A stretch of 64,000 nucleotides of DNA from Lutibacter maritimus (GCF_900116115.1 NZ_FOZP01000008.1:131501-195500), one strand, 5' to 3'. Counted from the first letter of the stretch, positions 25,545 to 35,231 are shown. Program-made: numbers and translations. The notes: generated by a model from the sequence alone, not told the origin.

Positions 25545-26459
25545 TTATACAATTATACTTTTTCCTTTACTTTCTATATTTTTATCGGTATCAAAATAAA
25601 AATCAATTCTTCCTAAATTTAAACCGTAACAACCAACCTGATTTACTAATACATTTTCGCCTACAATATTTTTAGTTACCGTTGGTTTAGGTAAAAAAGT
25701 ATGCGTGTGTCCACCAATAATTAAATCAATATCTTTTGTTTTTGAAGCTAATTCTAAATCACTAATTTTATTTTCTTCTTTTTTATAATGGTATCCTAAA
25801 TGTGATAGACAAATAACCAAATCACAGTGTTCTTCTTCGTTTAAAATTCTGCTCATTTCACGAGCCGTTTCAACAGGATTGTTATACACGGTTTCTTTAT
25901 ACATTCGTGGGTCAACTAGGCCTTTTAATTCAATTCCTAAACCAAACACCCCAATTTTAATGTCGTTTTTTACAAAAACTTTATAAGGTTTTACGTGTGT
26001 ATCTAACACTGTGTTTTTAAAATCGTAATTGGCTGAGAGAAAGTCGAATTTTGCATGAGGAAGTTGTGCATATAAACCATCAATTCCATTATCAAAATCG
26101 TGATTGCCAATTGTTGCAGCATCATATTGCAGCATACTCATCAATTTAAATTCTAATTCGCCGCCATAAAAATTAAAAAAAGGTGTTCCTTGAAAAATAT
26201 CACCAGCATCTAATAATAAAGTGTGCGGATTTTCTTTTCTAATACCATCAATTAAAGTGGCTCTTCTTGCAATTCCACCTAAGTTTGGATATTTATAATG
26301 TGAATTTTCAAAAGGCTCAATATGGCTATGTACATCGTTGGTATGTAATATGGTTATATGTTTTTTTTCTGATGTTGCAAATGATTGTAATGGTAAGCCT
26401 CCTAAAGTTAGCAAAGCAGTAGCAGCGGATGTTTTTTTTATAAAATTTCTTCTTTTCAT
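25545..26459 (-). CDS. Tat-exported 5'-nucleotidase, metallophosphatase half
   Basis: This 304-residue protein begins with a Tat-type signal (KRRNFIKKTSAATALLTLGGL) and contains the dinuclear-metal phosphatase motifs HTNDVHSHIEPFE, LLLDAGDIFQGTPF, ATIGNHDFDNG, LSHLGYH and IIGGHTHTF. These are the N-terminal catalytic domain of UshA-like 5'-nucleotidases, which remove phosphate from nucleotides in the periplasm. The substrate-binding C-terminal domain is absent here and is encoded by the gene four bases upstream. The two products may act as a pair. Confidence 0.92.
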   Translation of the reverse strand: MKRRNFIKKTSAATALLTLGGLPLQSFATSEKKHITILHTNDVHSHIEPFENSHYKYPNLGGIARRATLIDGIRKENPHTLLLDAGDIFQGTPFFNFYGGELEFKLMSMLQYDAATIGNHDFDNGIDGLYAQLPHAKFDFLSANYDFKNTVLDTHVKPYKVFVKNDIKIGVFGLGIELKGLVDPRMYKETVYNNPVETAREMSRILNEEEHCDLVICLSHLGYHYKKEENKISDLELASKTKDIDLIIGGHTHTFLPKPTVTKNIVGENVLVNQVGCYGLNLGRIDFYFDTDKNIESKGKSIIV

Positions 26460-26463
26460 AATC

Positions 26464-27216
26464 TTATTTTTCTTTCATAAATCTTCCATCTAAAGTAACT
26501 TTAATGGTATCATTTTCTTTAAAATAATCAATAATAGTGTTTCTAATTTTGTAGTCTAGATTATAACTACTAATGGAGTTTTTGAAAAAATTCATATTAT
26601 CGCCACCTGTTTGTAAATAATCTGAAGTAAGTACAAAATAGGTTTTGTTTTTATCAAAAGGTTTGTTGTTAATTTTTAGATTGTAGCCATCTTTTGTAAT
26701 TACCAAATTAAATTGTTTTGAAAGTGGATGCGCTTTATTTTCTGTGATTAAATAATAAACTAACTCCTCAATTTTTTTAGAAGATAATTCTAAAACTACT
26801 AAACTATTTTCAAAAGGCATTAAGTTAAATGCGTTTTGAGTAGTAATATTTCCTTGTGTAATTCCTGCTCTAATGCCGCCATAATTAAACATTGCAAAAT
26901 CAATATTTTTGCCTGTTCTGCTATTAAAAATTGCATTTCCTTTTAAATAACACAAATCAGCCATTAAATTTCCTAAAGAACTTTCTAATTCGCCATCGGT
27001 TCTAACTAAATTATGTGGTGTATAACTTAGTACAGTATTCATCTCTTTGTCAACACTTTCTTTAAAAGGTTTTATAAAATCTTCAATTTCTTGTTTTGAT
27101 TTAATTCCTTCAGTAATAGGAAGTTGTTTTCCTTCAATTTTAGTTAAAAACGGAGGTTTATTTTTGCAACTTAGTAGTGATGAAATTATAAAAATGTGAA
27201 TAATAAATTTTTTCAT
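26464..27216 (-). CDS. Lipoprotein, 5'-nucleotidase C-terminal (substrate-binding) half
   Basis: This 250-residue protein has a lipobox (SSLLSCKNK, Cys near residue 17). It matches the 5_nucleotid_C domain: ESSLGNLMADLCYLKG, FAMFNYGGIRAGITQGNITTQNAFNLMPFENSLVVLELS and YFVLTSDYLQTGGDNMNFF. In one-chain 5'-nucleotidases this domain binds the nucleoside base and rotates towards the catalytic domain. Here it is a separate gene placed directly before the catalytic half, an arrangement seen in other Bacteroidota. Confidence 0.9.
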   Translation of the reverse strand: MKKFIIHIFIISSLLSCKNKPPFLTKIEGKQLPITEGIKSKQEIEDFIKPFKESVDKEMNTVLSYTPHNLVRTDGELESSLGNLMADLCYLKGNAIFNSRTGKNIDFAMFNYGGIRAGITQGNITTQNAFNLMPFENSLVVLELSSKKIEELVYYLITENKAHPLSKQFNLVITKDGYNLKINNKPFDKNKTYFVLTSDYLQTGGDNMNFFKNSISSYNLDYKIRNTIIDYFKENDTIKVTLDGRFMKEK

Positions 27217-27240
27217 TGTTGAAATACTAATGTTTTTAAT

Positions 27241-27248
27241 TAATTTTG
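27241..27248 (+). promoter_or_regulatory. -7 promoter element of the DUF6913-dapA operon
   Basis: TAATTTTG matches TAnnTTTG and ends 20 bases before the ATG at 27269, in the divergent intergenic region opposite the 5'-nucleotidase lipoprotein gene. Confidence 0.55.
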
Positions 27249-27268
27249 TAAATCAATCGTAAATATAG

Positions 27269-27790
27269 ATGATTTTTACAGGATTTAAACGAAAAAGCAA
27301 TCAAATTTTTATTAATAAAAATTGGCAAGAACTTCTTGAAAAATCAAGTATAGTTTCAAAAGGTGATATTAAAAATGTGCTAATAATTGTAAACAATCAA
27401 TTAGAAAAAGAAGCAATAGTAAAATCTTTAAGCGAAATTTTAAAACTACCCCAAAACAATATTGATACTATAATTTTTCAGCCGAAAGTGAAAAAAGAAC
27501 AGCGTGATTTAGGTATAATAACACCTAAAGACTTTGGCTGGAATGGTAAAGTTCCAACCCAAAAACTGGAGAATATTTTAACAAAAAACTACGATTTGTT
27601 AATAAATTATAGTAAAGTTGATTCTGTATATGTGAACTTATTATGTTTGCATTGTAAAACAGCTTTTAGAGTTGGGTTTGGTCATTTAAATAAAAATTTA
27701 TACAATTTTATTGTAAAATGTGATCCAACAGAATTAAGCTTATTTCATACAGAGTTAATCAAATATTTAAAGATTTTAAAAAAAATATAA
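27269..27790 (+). CDS. DUF6913 family protein
   Basis: This is a 173-residue protein of unknown function. It opens [20 protein letters not shown] and is mixed alpha/beta without signal peptide or membrane helix, so it is probably cytoplasmic. It resembles the conserved flavobacterial family found directly before dapA. Its stop overlaps the dapA start by one base (TAATG), which indicates translational coupling and perhaps a role connected with lysine or peptidoglycan precursor supply, though nothing in the sequence shows an activity. Confidence 0.75.
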   Translation: MIFTGFKRKSNQIFINKNWQELLEKSSIVSKGDIKNVLIIVNNQLEKEAIVKSLSEILKLPQNNIDTIIFQPKVKKEQRDLGIITPKDFGWNGKVPTQKLENILTKNYDLLINYSKVDSVYVNLLCLHCKTAFRVGFGHLNKNLYNFIVKCDPTELSLFHTELIKYLKILKKI

Positions 27791-28665
27791 TGAAGGAATT
27801 ATTAGGAACTGGAGTAGCGTTGGTAACGCCATTTAATCAAGACAAATCTGTAGATTTTGAAGGATTAAAGCGGTTGGTAAACTTTCAAATAGATAACGGT
27901 GTTAATTATTTAGTAGTTTTAGGAACTACTGGAGAACCAGCAACATTAACTGCTGAAGAGAAAGAACAAGTAAAAAAAACAGTTATTGAAACCAATAATG
28001 GTAGATTGCCATTGGTAATTGGTATTGGCGGAAATAATACAATGGCAGTTGTAAATGAAATTAAAACAACAGATTTATCAGCGTTTTGTGCAATTCTTTC
28101 AGTTTCGCCATATTATAATAAACCAACACAAGAAGGAATTTATCAGCATTTTAAAGCAATTTCTGAGGCTAGTCCATTACCAATAATTGTATATAATGTT
28201 CCTGGAAGAACTGGACGTAATTTTGAACCAAAAACAGTGCTTAGGTTGGCCAACGATTTTAAAAATATTGTTGCAGTAAAAGAAGCCGCAGGAGATATGG
28301 TACAAGCAATGCGCATTATACAACACAAACCAAAAGACTTTTTGGTGATTTCAGGTGATGATATGATAGCTTTACCGATGACTTTAGCTGGCGGAGCAGG
28401 AGTAATATCAGTAATTGCACAAGGCTTACCAAAAGATTTTTCTGAAATGATACAAGAAGGTTTGAATGGAAATGTTGAGAAAGCAAATGCACTACATTAT
28501 AAAGTTATGGACAGTATAGATTATATTTTTGAAGAATGTAATCCATCAGGAATAAAGGCGTTTTTAAAAGCCGTAAATATTTGTTCAGAATACGTTCGTT
28601 TACCTTTAGTTGAAGCATCGGGTGTTTTACAACAAAAAATTAATAACTTTGTAGCAAATTATTAA
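27790..28665 (+). CDS. dapA: 4-hydroxy-tetrahydrodipicolinate synthase
   Basis: DapA condenses pyruvate with aspartate semialdehyde, the first committed step of the DAP/lysine pathway. The 291-residue protein has the Schiff-base lysine Lys164 ([11 protein letters not shown]), the GTTGEPATL pyruvate-binding loop, the conserved tyrosines in [16 protein letters not shown] and [10 protein letters not shown], and a full-length barrel. It is translationally coupled to the DUF6913 gene. Confidence 0.97.
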   Translation: MKELLGTGVALVTPFNQDKSVDFEGLKRLVNFQIDNGVNYLVVLGTTGEPATLTAEEKEQVKKTVIETNNGRLPLVIGIGGNNTMAVVNEIKTTDLSAFCAILSVSPYYNKPTQEGIYQHFKAISEASPLPIIVYNVPGRTGRNFEPKTVLRLANDFKNIVAVKEAAGDMVQAMRIIQHKPKDFLVISGDDMIALPMTLAGGAGVISVIAQGLPKDFSEMIQEGLNGNVEKANALHYKVMDSIDYIFEECNPSGIKAFLKAVNICSEYVRLPLVEASGVLQQKINNFVANY

Positions 28666-28705
28666 TTACTTTAAATAAAATTTACACTACTTAAAATATA
28701 GAATT

Positions 28706-29221
28706 ATGTTATCAGAAAGAATGCAAAAAGCCTTAAACGATCAAATTAGAATTGAAGCTGAATCTTCACAAATATATTTAGCAATGGCTTCATGGTCTGA
28801 AGTAAAAGGATTAGAAGGTATAGCTCAATTTATGTACGGACAATCTGATGAAGAGCGTATGCATATGTTAAAGTTTTTTAAGTATATAAATGAAAGAGGT
28901 GGTCATGCAGTAGTGTCAGAATTAAATAAACCATCAGTAGAATTTGGATCAATAAAAGAAATGTTTGAAACATTATTTAAACATGAAGTTTTTGTATCAC
29001 AAAGTATTAATGAGTTAGTTCATATCTCTTTAGAAGAAAAAGATTACGCAACACATAACTTTTTACAATGGTATGTTGCAGAGCAAATTGAAGAAGAAGC
29101 ACAAGCAAGAACCATTTTAGATAAAATTAATTTAATTGGTGATGATAAAGGTGGATTGTACTTGTTTGATAATGATATTAAACAATTAACTGTTGTTAGT
29201 TCAGTAGCACCAGGAGCTTAA
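28706..29221 (+). CDS. Ferritin (iron-storage protein)
   Basis: This 171-residue non-haem ferritin is expected to form a 24-subunit shell that oxidises and stores iron. Ferroxidase-site residues are visible in the four-helix bundle: Glu in RIEAESSQIYLAMA, the EExxH-type YGQSDEERMHMLKF, and EQIEEEAQARTIL near residue 130. It has its own short upstream gap and lies between dapA and bamD. No Fur-type site could be recognised. Confidence 0.95.
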   Translation: MLSERMQKALNDQIRIEAESSQIYLAMASWSEVKGLEGIAQFMYGQSDEERMHMLKFFKYINERGGHAVVSELNKPSVEFGSIKEMFETLFKHEVFVSQSINELVHISLEEKDYATHNFLQWYVAEQIEEEAQARTILDKINLIGDDKGGLYLFDNDIKQLTVVSSVAPGA

Positions 29222-29328
29222 CAATTAACAAACAATTAAGATTGTTAAGCTACATATATTGTAAAAGCGAGTTATTTTTGTGAATTATTGATGTAAAAAA
29301 ATCATTTTAATAATCCATATTAAATAAC

Positions 29329-29336
29329 TAATTTTG
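29329..29336 (+). promoter_or_regulatory. -7 promoter element of the bamD-rpoZ-coaBC operon
   Basis: TAATTTTG ends four bases before the bamD ATG at 29341. Initiation about three bases after the element would leave almost no leader. No -33 TTTG is clear. Confidence 0.55.
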
Positions 29337-29340
29337 CCAA

Positions 29341-30168
29341 ATGCAAAAAAATAAAATTTTCATTTTCATTTTATTAGTCGCTATAGGTTTTTCATCTTGT
29401 AGTGAATATCAGAAAGTATTGAATAAAGGTACAGTAGAAGACCAGTATAAAATGGCAACAGAATTATACGAATCTCAAAAGTACAATAAAGCAATTCAAT
29501 TATTTGAGAAAATTACGCCAAGTTACAGAGGGAAACCTCAAATGGAGCGTATTCAATACATGGTTGCACAGGCGCACTACAATACAAAGCAGTATAGTTT
29601 AGCAGCTTATTATTTTGATAAATTTGTTAAAAATTATCCAAAAAGTTCAAAATTAGAAGAAGCAGAATATTTATCTGCACATAGTTATTATTTAGCTTCG
29701 CCAGTTTATAGTTTAGATCAAAAAGATACACACGAAGCTATTAATGCATTGCAAAATTTTATATATAAGTTTCCAGAATCTGAACATACAGCAGCTGCAA
29801 ATAAAAATATTAAAGAACTAACACATAAATTAGAAAAAAAATATTTTGAAATTGCAAAACAATATTATCATACAGAAGATTACATTTCTGCAATTGCAGC
29901 GTTTGATAATTTATTAGCAGATTACTTAGGAACCTCTTATAAAGAAGAAGCTTTATATTTTAAGTTTAAAGCCTCTTATGAATTGGGAATAAATAGTTAT
30001 ATTTTAAAGAAAGAGTCAAGATTAAAAGATGCGATTAAAGCACACGAAAAGTTTAAAAGAAACTTCCCAGATTCTGAATATTTAAAAGAAACAGAAAAAT
30101 TAGTAATAAATTTAAATGAAGAGTTAAACTCTTTGCCAGATATTAAAACTCAAACTAATGGAATATAA
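29341..30168 (+). CDS. bamD: Outer membrane assembly lipoprotein BamD
   Basis: BamD is the essential lipoprotein partner of BamA in outer-membrane beta-barrel assembly. The 275-residue protein has a lipobox (AIGFSSC, Cys20) and tetratricopeptide repeats through most of its length, beginning DQYKMATELYESQKYNKAIQLFEKI. It is the first gene of a flavobacterial operon; its last 11 bases overlap rpoZ. A TAATTTTG element ends four bases before the ATG, so a leaderless message is possible. Confidence 0.95.
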   Translation: MQKNKIFIFILLVAIGFSSCSEYQKVLNKGTVEDQYKMATELYESQKYNKAIQLFEKITPSYRGKPQMERIQYMVAQAHYNTKQYSLAAYYFDKFVKNYPKSSKLEEAEYLSAHSYYLASPVYSLDQKDTHEAINALQNFIYKFPESEHTAAANKNIKELTHKLEKKYFEIAKQYYHTEDYISAIAAFDNLLADYLGTSYKEEALYFKFKASYELGINSYILKKESRLKDAIKAHEKFKRNFPDSEYLKETEKLVINLNEELNSLPDIKTQTNGI

Positions 30169-30484
30169 AAACACAAAGGCAGCTTCAACTACAATAACTT
30201 ATGATAAAAATAAGATTGAGGCTCCAACAGACAACATTTATGAGGCTATTACAATTATAGCTAAAAGAGCGCAGCAAATAAATGGAGATTTAAAAAATGA
30301 ACTAATTGAAAAATTAGAAGAATTTGCTACGTATACTGATAGTTTAGATGAGGTTTTTGAAAATAAAGAACAAATAGAGGTTTCAAAATTTTACGAAAAG
30401 TTACCTAAACCAACTGCAATTGCAGTACAAGAATGGTTAGAAGGTAAAATTTATTATAGAAATCCAGAAGAAAATCAAAAATAA
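30158..30484 (+). CDS. rpoZ: DNA-directed RNA polymerase omega subunit
   Basis: This 108-residue small RNA polymerase subunit helps assemble beta'. The conserved DNIYEAITIIAKRAQQIN segment corresponds to the omega signature near the N-terminus. An acidic C-terminal extension is usual in Bacteroidota. It overlaps the end of bamD, and coaBC starts directly after its stop, so the three form one transcript. Confidence 0.9.
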   Translation: MEYKNTKAASTTITYDKNKIEAPTDNIYEAITIIAKRAQQINGDLKNELIEKLEEFATYTDSLDEVFENKEQIEVSKFYEKLPKPTAIAVQEWLEGKIYYRNPEENQK

Positions 30485-31708
30485 ATGACTGTTTTAAGCG
30501 GTAAAAATATACTATTAGGAGTAACTGCTGGTATTGCTGCTTATAAAACTGCGCATTTAGTTAGACTTTTTATAAAAGCAGGTGCAAACGTAAAAGTAGT
30601 TATGACACCTGCTTCTAAAGATTTTGTTACACCATTAACATTAGCTACACTTTCCCAAAATCCTGTTTATTCAACCTTTTTTGAAAAAGGAGACAATGAA
30701 AATGAAGAATGGAATAGCCATGTTGAATTAGGTTTATGGGCAGATTTAATGGTGATTGCACCAGCAACTGCAAATACCTTATCTAAAATGGCAAATGGAG
30801 TTTGCGATAATTTATTGTTAGCCACATATTTATCAGCAAAAAGCTCTGTTTATTTTGCTCCTGCAATGGATTTGGATATGTATCAACACCCAACAACCAA
30901 ACAAAGTATTGAAAAATTACAGAGTTTTGGAAATATTTTTATACCGCCATCAACTGGTTTTTTAGCAAGTGGTTTAGAAGGTGAAGGCAGAATGGAAGAG
31001 CCAGAAAATATAGTTGCTTTTATTGAGAATAATCTTTTAAAAGGATTACCATTATTCGAAAAGAAAGTATTAATAACTGCTGGTCCAACATACGAAGCAA
31101 TAGATCCTGTACGTTTTATAGGAAATCATTCGTCAGGTAAAATGGGTTTTGAATTGGCTAAAACTGCTGCAAATTTGGGTGCTGAAGTTTTTTTAATAAC
31201 GGGTCCATCTAATGAAAAAGTTAGCAATAACTTAATTCATAGAATTAATGTTGTAAGTGCTGAAGAAATGTATAATGAAGTTCATAAATATTATAAAACT
31301 TCACATATTGCTATTTGTTCAGCGGCAGTTGCAGATTATAAACCAAAAGTTGTTGCCAATAATAAAATTAAAAAATCAACAGAAACTATTTCAATAGAGT
31401 TGGTTAAAACACGTGATATTTTATCATCATTAGGGAAAAGTAAAGAAAATCAATTTTTAGTTGGTTTTGCGTTGGAAACTGAAAATGAAATAGAAAATGC
31501 TAAAACTAAATTAAAGACAAAGAATTTAGATTTAATTGTTTTAAATTCGTTAAATGACAATGGTGCTGGTTTTAAAAAAGAAACTAATAAAGTAACTATT
31601 ATTGATAAAATTGAAAATATTTCTGAATTTAGTTTAAAATCTAAAGCAGAGGTTGCTAAAGATATTTTTAATGAAATATTAAAGAAACAGTATGTTGAAA
31701 GTAATTAA
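30485..31708 (+). CDS. coaBC: Bifunctional phosphopantothenoylcysteine decarboxylase/synthase
   Basis: CoaBC makes 4'-phosphopantetheine for coenzyme A. The 407-residue protein has an N-terminal FMN-binding CoaC domain (GVTAGIAAYKTAHLVRLF, catalytic His in NSHVELGLWADLMVIAPATANT, APAMDLDMY) and a C-terminal CoaB domain starting around residue 185 with VLITAGPTYEAIDPVRFIGNHSSGKMG. It starts at the base after the rpoZ stop, and its 3' end overlaps the DUF4835 gene by 17 bases. Confidence 0.96.
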   Translation: MTVLSGKNILLGVTAGIAAYKTAHLVRLFIKAGANVKVVMTPASKDFVTPLTLATLSQNPVYSTFFEKGDNENEEWNSHVELGLWADLMVIAPATANTLSKMANGVCDNLLLATYLSAKSSVYFAPAMDLDMYQHPTTKQSIEKLQSFGNIFIPPSTGFLASGLEGEGRMEEPENIVAFIENNLLKGLPLFEKKVLITAGPTYEAIDPVRFIGNHSSGKMGFELAKTAANLGAEVFLITGPSNEKVSNNLIHRINVVSAEEMYNEVHKYYKTSHIAICSAAVADYKPKVVANNKIKKSTETISIELVKTRDILSSLGKSKENQFLVGFALETENEIENAKTKLKTKNLDLIVLNSLNDNGAGFKKETNKVTIIDKIENISEFSLKSKAEVAKDIFNEILKKQYVESN

Positions 31709-32579
31709 AATTATTTTTATTTTTTTTTCGGTATTACAATTAAATGCACAAGAGTTAAATTGTACAGTTACTGTGAATGCAGATAAAATTCCTGGATCTA
31801 ATAAGCAAATTTTTAAAACGCTCGAAAATTCATTAAATGAATTTGTCAATCAAAAGCGCTGGACAAACTATAATTACAAACCTCAAGAACGTATAAATTG
31901 TAATTTAACCCTTACCATTTTAGAACAAACAGGAACTGATTTTAGAGGACACATTCAAATACAATCTTCACGTCCAGTTTATAATACAACATATTTAACT
32001 CCAGTTTTCAATTTTAAAGATGACAACTTCTCTTTTCAATATACTGAGTTTGAACCACTACAATTCAATCAAAATTCATTCGAATCTAATTTAGTTTCAA
32101 TGGTTACTTTTTATACTTATATTATTTTAGGAATGGATGCAGATACCTTTATGTTAGATGGAGGTTCAACATATTTTACAATGGCGCAAAATGTGCTTGT
32201 GCAAGCACAACAAAGCGGTTATTCTGGCTGGAATCAGAATGATGGATCTAAAACAAGATTTACTTTAATTGATAATATTATTTCACCAACCTATAGTATG
32301 TTTAGAAATGTTATGTATAAATATCATAGAAATGGATTAGATATTTTAAGTACAGAAACTAAAAATGCGAAAGAAAATATAGGTGAAAGCATTTTAATTT
32401 TAAAATCTATTTATGATTCAAGACCAAATGCATTTTTATTAAGAATATTTATGGACTCAAAAGCTGATGAAATTGTAAATATTTTTTCTGATGGTCCAAA
32501 ATATGATACTTATAAATTAAAAGAAAACCTCATAAAAATTTCGCCAGTAAATGCTGCGAAGTGGAATGAAATTAAGTAA
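31692..32579 (+). CDS. DUF4835 family exported protein
   Basis: This 295-residue protein has an N-terminal signal peptide (about 1-19, ending LNAQE). It matches the Bacteroidota DUF4835 family: LNCTVTVNADKIPGSNKQIFKTLENSLNEF, QERINCNLTLTILEQ, SSRPVYNTTYLTPVFNFKDDNF and YYTYIILGMDADTF-like stretches. No biochemical role is known. It sits between coaBC and recN, its constant neighbours in Flavobacteriaceae. Confidence 0.88.
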   Translation: MLKVIKIIFIFFSVLQLNAQELNCTVTVNADKIPGSNKQIFKTLENSLNEFVNQKRWTNYNYKPQERINCNLTLTILEQTGTDFRGHIQIQSSRPVYNTTYLTPVFNFKDDNFSFQYTEFEPLQFNQNSFESNLVSMVTFYTYIILGMDADTFMLDGGSTYFTMAQNVLVQAQQSGYSGWNQNDGSKTRFTLIDNIISPTYSMFRNVMYKYHRNGLDILSTETKNAKENIGESILILKSIYDSRPNAFLLRIFMDSKADEIVNIFSDGPKYDTYKLKENLIKISPVNAAKWNEIK

Positions 32580-32602
32580 ATTGCTTAAAATTTTAAATAC
32601 AA

Positions 32603-34255
32603 GTGCTTACAAATCTTTCCATAAAAAATTACGCTCTAATTGAAAATCTTTCAGTTAATTTCAAAGATAATTTATCAATTATTACTGGAGAAACAGGTGC
32701 TGGTAAATCTATTTTATTAGGTGCTTTGGGTTTGGTATTAGGTAAAAGAGCCGATTCCACAACATTAAAAGATACTAATAATAAATGTGTTATTGAAGCC
32801 CAATTTTCCATTGGAAATTATAAATTAGAATCATTTTTTGCAGAAAATGATATTGATTTTGAAAAGGAAACCATTATCCGTAGAGAAATTTTACCAAACG
32901 GAAAATCAAGAGCTTTTATAAACGATACGCCAACAACATTACAACTTTTATTAGCCTTAAGCGAATTACTTATTGATGTGCATTCACAACATCAAACATT
33001 AGAATTGGCAGATGTAAATTTTCAATTTCATATTATTGATGCTCTGGCAAATAATTCCGCAAAAATTGAATCGTATAAAAGAGGTTTGGTTTTATTTAAC
33101 AAATTAAATAAGGAATTAAGTAAGCTTAAAAAAGATCAGGAAGTTGCCAAAGAGCAATACGAATATAATTTACACCTTTATAAAGAATTAAGTTTAGCAA
33201 ATTTTGTTGCAGATGAACAGGAAGTAATTGAGCAAAATTTAGATAAGCTTAACAATATTGAAGAAATAAAATTAAATCTTTCTGAAGCGCAGGCAATTGG
33301 TTTAAATGAAGAAGTTGGTGTACAAGCCTTATTAATTGCTTTTACACAAAATTTAAATAAAATAGCTTCGTATGCTTCTGAATATAAGGAGTTGTATGAT
33401 AGAATAGTAGCTGTAAAAATTGAATTTGATGATATTGCTTCAGAAATAGAAAATTTAAATGAAAATGTAGATTTTGATGCTTCTGAATTAGAGAAGTTAA
33501 ATGATAGATTACAATTGATTTACAATCTTCAAAAAAAGCACAATGTTAAAACCATTGCTGAATTACTAGAAATTCAAGAACAATTATCAGTAAAAGTTGA
33601 TGCGGTTGAAAATTCATCATCAACAATTAAAGCCAAAGAAAAAGAAGTTAAAGATGTTGCTGAAAAAATTGATATTTTAGCCAAAATAATATTTTTAGAA
33701 AGGGAAAAAGCAATTCCGGTTTTAATTAAAAAATTAGAAGCTTCTTTAGCCAATTTGGGAATGGAAAATACTCGATTCTCCATAAAAATTAATCACAGTA
33801 AACAGTATTATCAAAATGGTAAAGATGAATTACAACTTTTAATTTCTGCTAATAAGGGTGCTAATTTTGGAGAATTAAAAAAAGTTGCTTCAGGAGGAGA
33901 AATGTCTAGAATAATGCTAATTGTCAAATCTATTTTATCAGAATATTTAAAGTTGCCAACCATTATTTTTGATGAAATTGATACTGGAGTTTCTGGAGAT
34001 GTATCTCAAAAAATGGCTGATATAATGCAGCAAATGAGTGCTAATATGCAAGTAATTACAATAACGCATTTACCGCAAATTGCAGCAAAAGGAAAGCAAC
34101 ATTATAAAGTTTATAAAGAAGATATTAATAACAATATTGTTACTCAATTAAAAGAATTGTCAGAGAATGAGCGAGTTGAGGAAATTGCTGAAATGTTAGG
34201 AGGTAAAAATATTACTTCTACAGCTATTGAACATGCAAAGCAACTTTTAAATTAA
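32603..34255 (+). CDS. recN: DNA repair ATPase RecN
   Basis: RecN is an SMC-like ATPase that acts on DNA double-strand breaks. The 550-residue protein has Walker A GETGAGKSILLGALGLVLGKRAD near residue 30, a central coiled coil (about 150-350), and the C-terminal signature SGGEMSRIMLIVKSIL with Walker B PTIIFDEIDTGVSGDVS. The start is a GTG at 32603 (read as Met), giving LTNLSIKNYALIENL, the usual RecN beginning. It follows DUF4835 by 23 bases. Confidence 0.95.
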   Translation: MLTNLSIKNYALIENLSVNFKDNLSIITGETGAGKSILLGALGLVLGKRADSTTLKDTNNKCVIEAQFSIGNYKLESFFAENDIDFEKETIIRREILPNGKSRAFINDTPTTLQLLLALSELLIDVHSQHQTLELADVNFQFHIIDALANNSAKIESYKRGLVLFNKLNKELSKLKKDQEVAKEQYEYNLHLYKELSLANFVADEQEVIEQNLDKLNNIEEIKLNLSEAQAIGLNEEVGVQALLIAFTQNLNKIASYASEYKELYDRIVAVKIEFDDIASEIENLNENVDFDASELEKLNDRLQLIYNLQKKHNVKTIAELLEIQEQLSVKVDAVENSSSTIKAKEKEVKDVAEKIDILAKIIFLEREKAIPVLIKKLEASLANLGMENTRFSIKINHSKQYYQNGKDELQLLISANKGANFGELKKVASGGEMSRIMLIVKSILSEYLKLPTIIFDEIDTGVSGDVSQKMADIMQQMSANMQVITITHLPQIAAKGKQHYKVYKEDINNNIVTQLKELSENERVEEIAEMLGGKNITSTAIEHAKQLLN

Positions 34256-34263
34256 GAAATTAC

Positions 34264-34271
34264 TATATTTG
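34264..34271 (+). promoter_or_regulatory. -7 promoter element of fabI
   Basis: TATATTTG matches TAnnTTTG and ends 36 bases before the fabI ATG, just after the recN stop. A -33 TTTG is not evident. Confidence 0.5.
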
Positions 34272-34307
34272 CTGACTAAATAAAAAATAAATCAAAACAA
34301 ATACACT

Positions 34308-35174
34308 ATGTATAATTTACTGAAAGGAAAAAAAGGAATTATTTTTGGAGCGTTAGATTCTAAATCAATTGCTTGGAAAGTTGCTGAAAGAGCGCATGAA
34401 GAAGGAGCAAAATTTGTTTTAACAAATGCACCCGTTGCAATGAGACTTGGATCAATTACTGAATTAGCAGAAAAAACTGGCTCTGAAATTATACCAGCCG
34501 ATGCAACTTCAATAATGGATTTGGAAGATTTAGTAGATGGAGCAATGAAAATTTTAGGCGGAAAAATTGATTTTGTATTACATTCAATTGGAATGTCTGT
34601 AAATGTTCGTAGAGGAAATCATTATACATTACAAGATTATAATTTTACAAAGACAGGATTTGATGTTTCTGCATTATCTTTCCATAGAGTAATGAGCGTT
34701 TTATATAAAAAAGACGCAATGAACGAGTGGGGAAGTATAGTTGCTTTATCTTATATGGCAGCTCAAAGAGTTTTTCCAGATTATAATGATATGGCAGATA
34801 ATAAAGCATATTTAGAATCTGTAGCGCGTAGCTTTGGCTATTTCTTTGGTCGTGATAAAAAAGTAAGAGTAAATACTATTTCTCAATCGCCAACACCAAC
34901 TACTGCAGGTAGCGGTGTTAAAGGTTTTGATGGATTTATTGCTTATGCAGAAAAAATGTCGCCACTAGGTAATGCAACAGCTTTGGAATGTGCAGATTAT
35001 ACTATTAGTTTATTCTCAGATTTAACTAAAAAAGTAACACTTCAAAATTTATTTCACGATGGAGGATTCTCAAATATGGGCGTAAGTACTGCTATTATGG
35101 AAGGTTTTATGAATAGCTATGAACCTACTAAAGAAGATGTTATAGAAGAATCGAAAAAAAGTGATAAAAAATAG
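34308..35174 (+). CDS. fabI: Enoyl-[acyl-carrier-protein] reductase (NADH)
   Basis: FabI performs the final reduction in each cycle of type II fatty-acid synthesis. The 288-residue protein has a Rossmann start (GKKGIIFGALDSKSIAWKVAERAHEEGA) and the FabI catalytic arrangement Tyr-x6-Lys within SYMAAQRVFPDYNDMADNKAYLES, which is more widely spaced than in ordinary SDRs, and IDFVLHSIGMS for the nucleotide site. It is monocistronic and ends in a strong hairpin. Confidence 0.95.
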   Translation: MYNLLKGKKGIIFGALDSKSIAWKVAERAHEEGAKFVLTNAPVAMRLGSITELAEKTGSEIIPADATSIMDLEDLVDGAMKILGGKIDFVLHSIGMSVNVRRGNHYTLQDYNFTKTGFDVSALSFHRVMSVLYKKDAMNEWGSIVALSYMAAQRVFPDYNDMADNKAYLESVARSFGYFFGRDKKVRVNTISQSPTPTTAGSGVKGFDGFIAYAEKMSPLGNATALECADYTISLFSDLTKKVTLQNLFHDGGFSNMGVSTAIMEGFMNSYEPTKEDVIEESKKSDKK

Positions 35175-35195
35175 TATTTAGTACTTTTAAATATT

Positions 35196-35231
35196 TAAAA
35201 AGCGAAGATTTTAAAATCTTCGCTTTTTTTA
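35196..35231 (+). terminator. Intrinsic terminator after fabI
   Basis: AAAAAGCGAAGATTTT and AAAATCTTCGCTTTTTT form a 16-base perfect stem followed by a T run. Confidence 0.9.

Noticed and set aside
30485-31708. APAMDLDMY in CoaBC instead of PAMNxxMW as a loss of function
   Set aside because: The rest of both domains is intact, and Asp at this position appears to be an ordinary variant in Bacteroidota.
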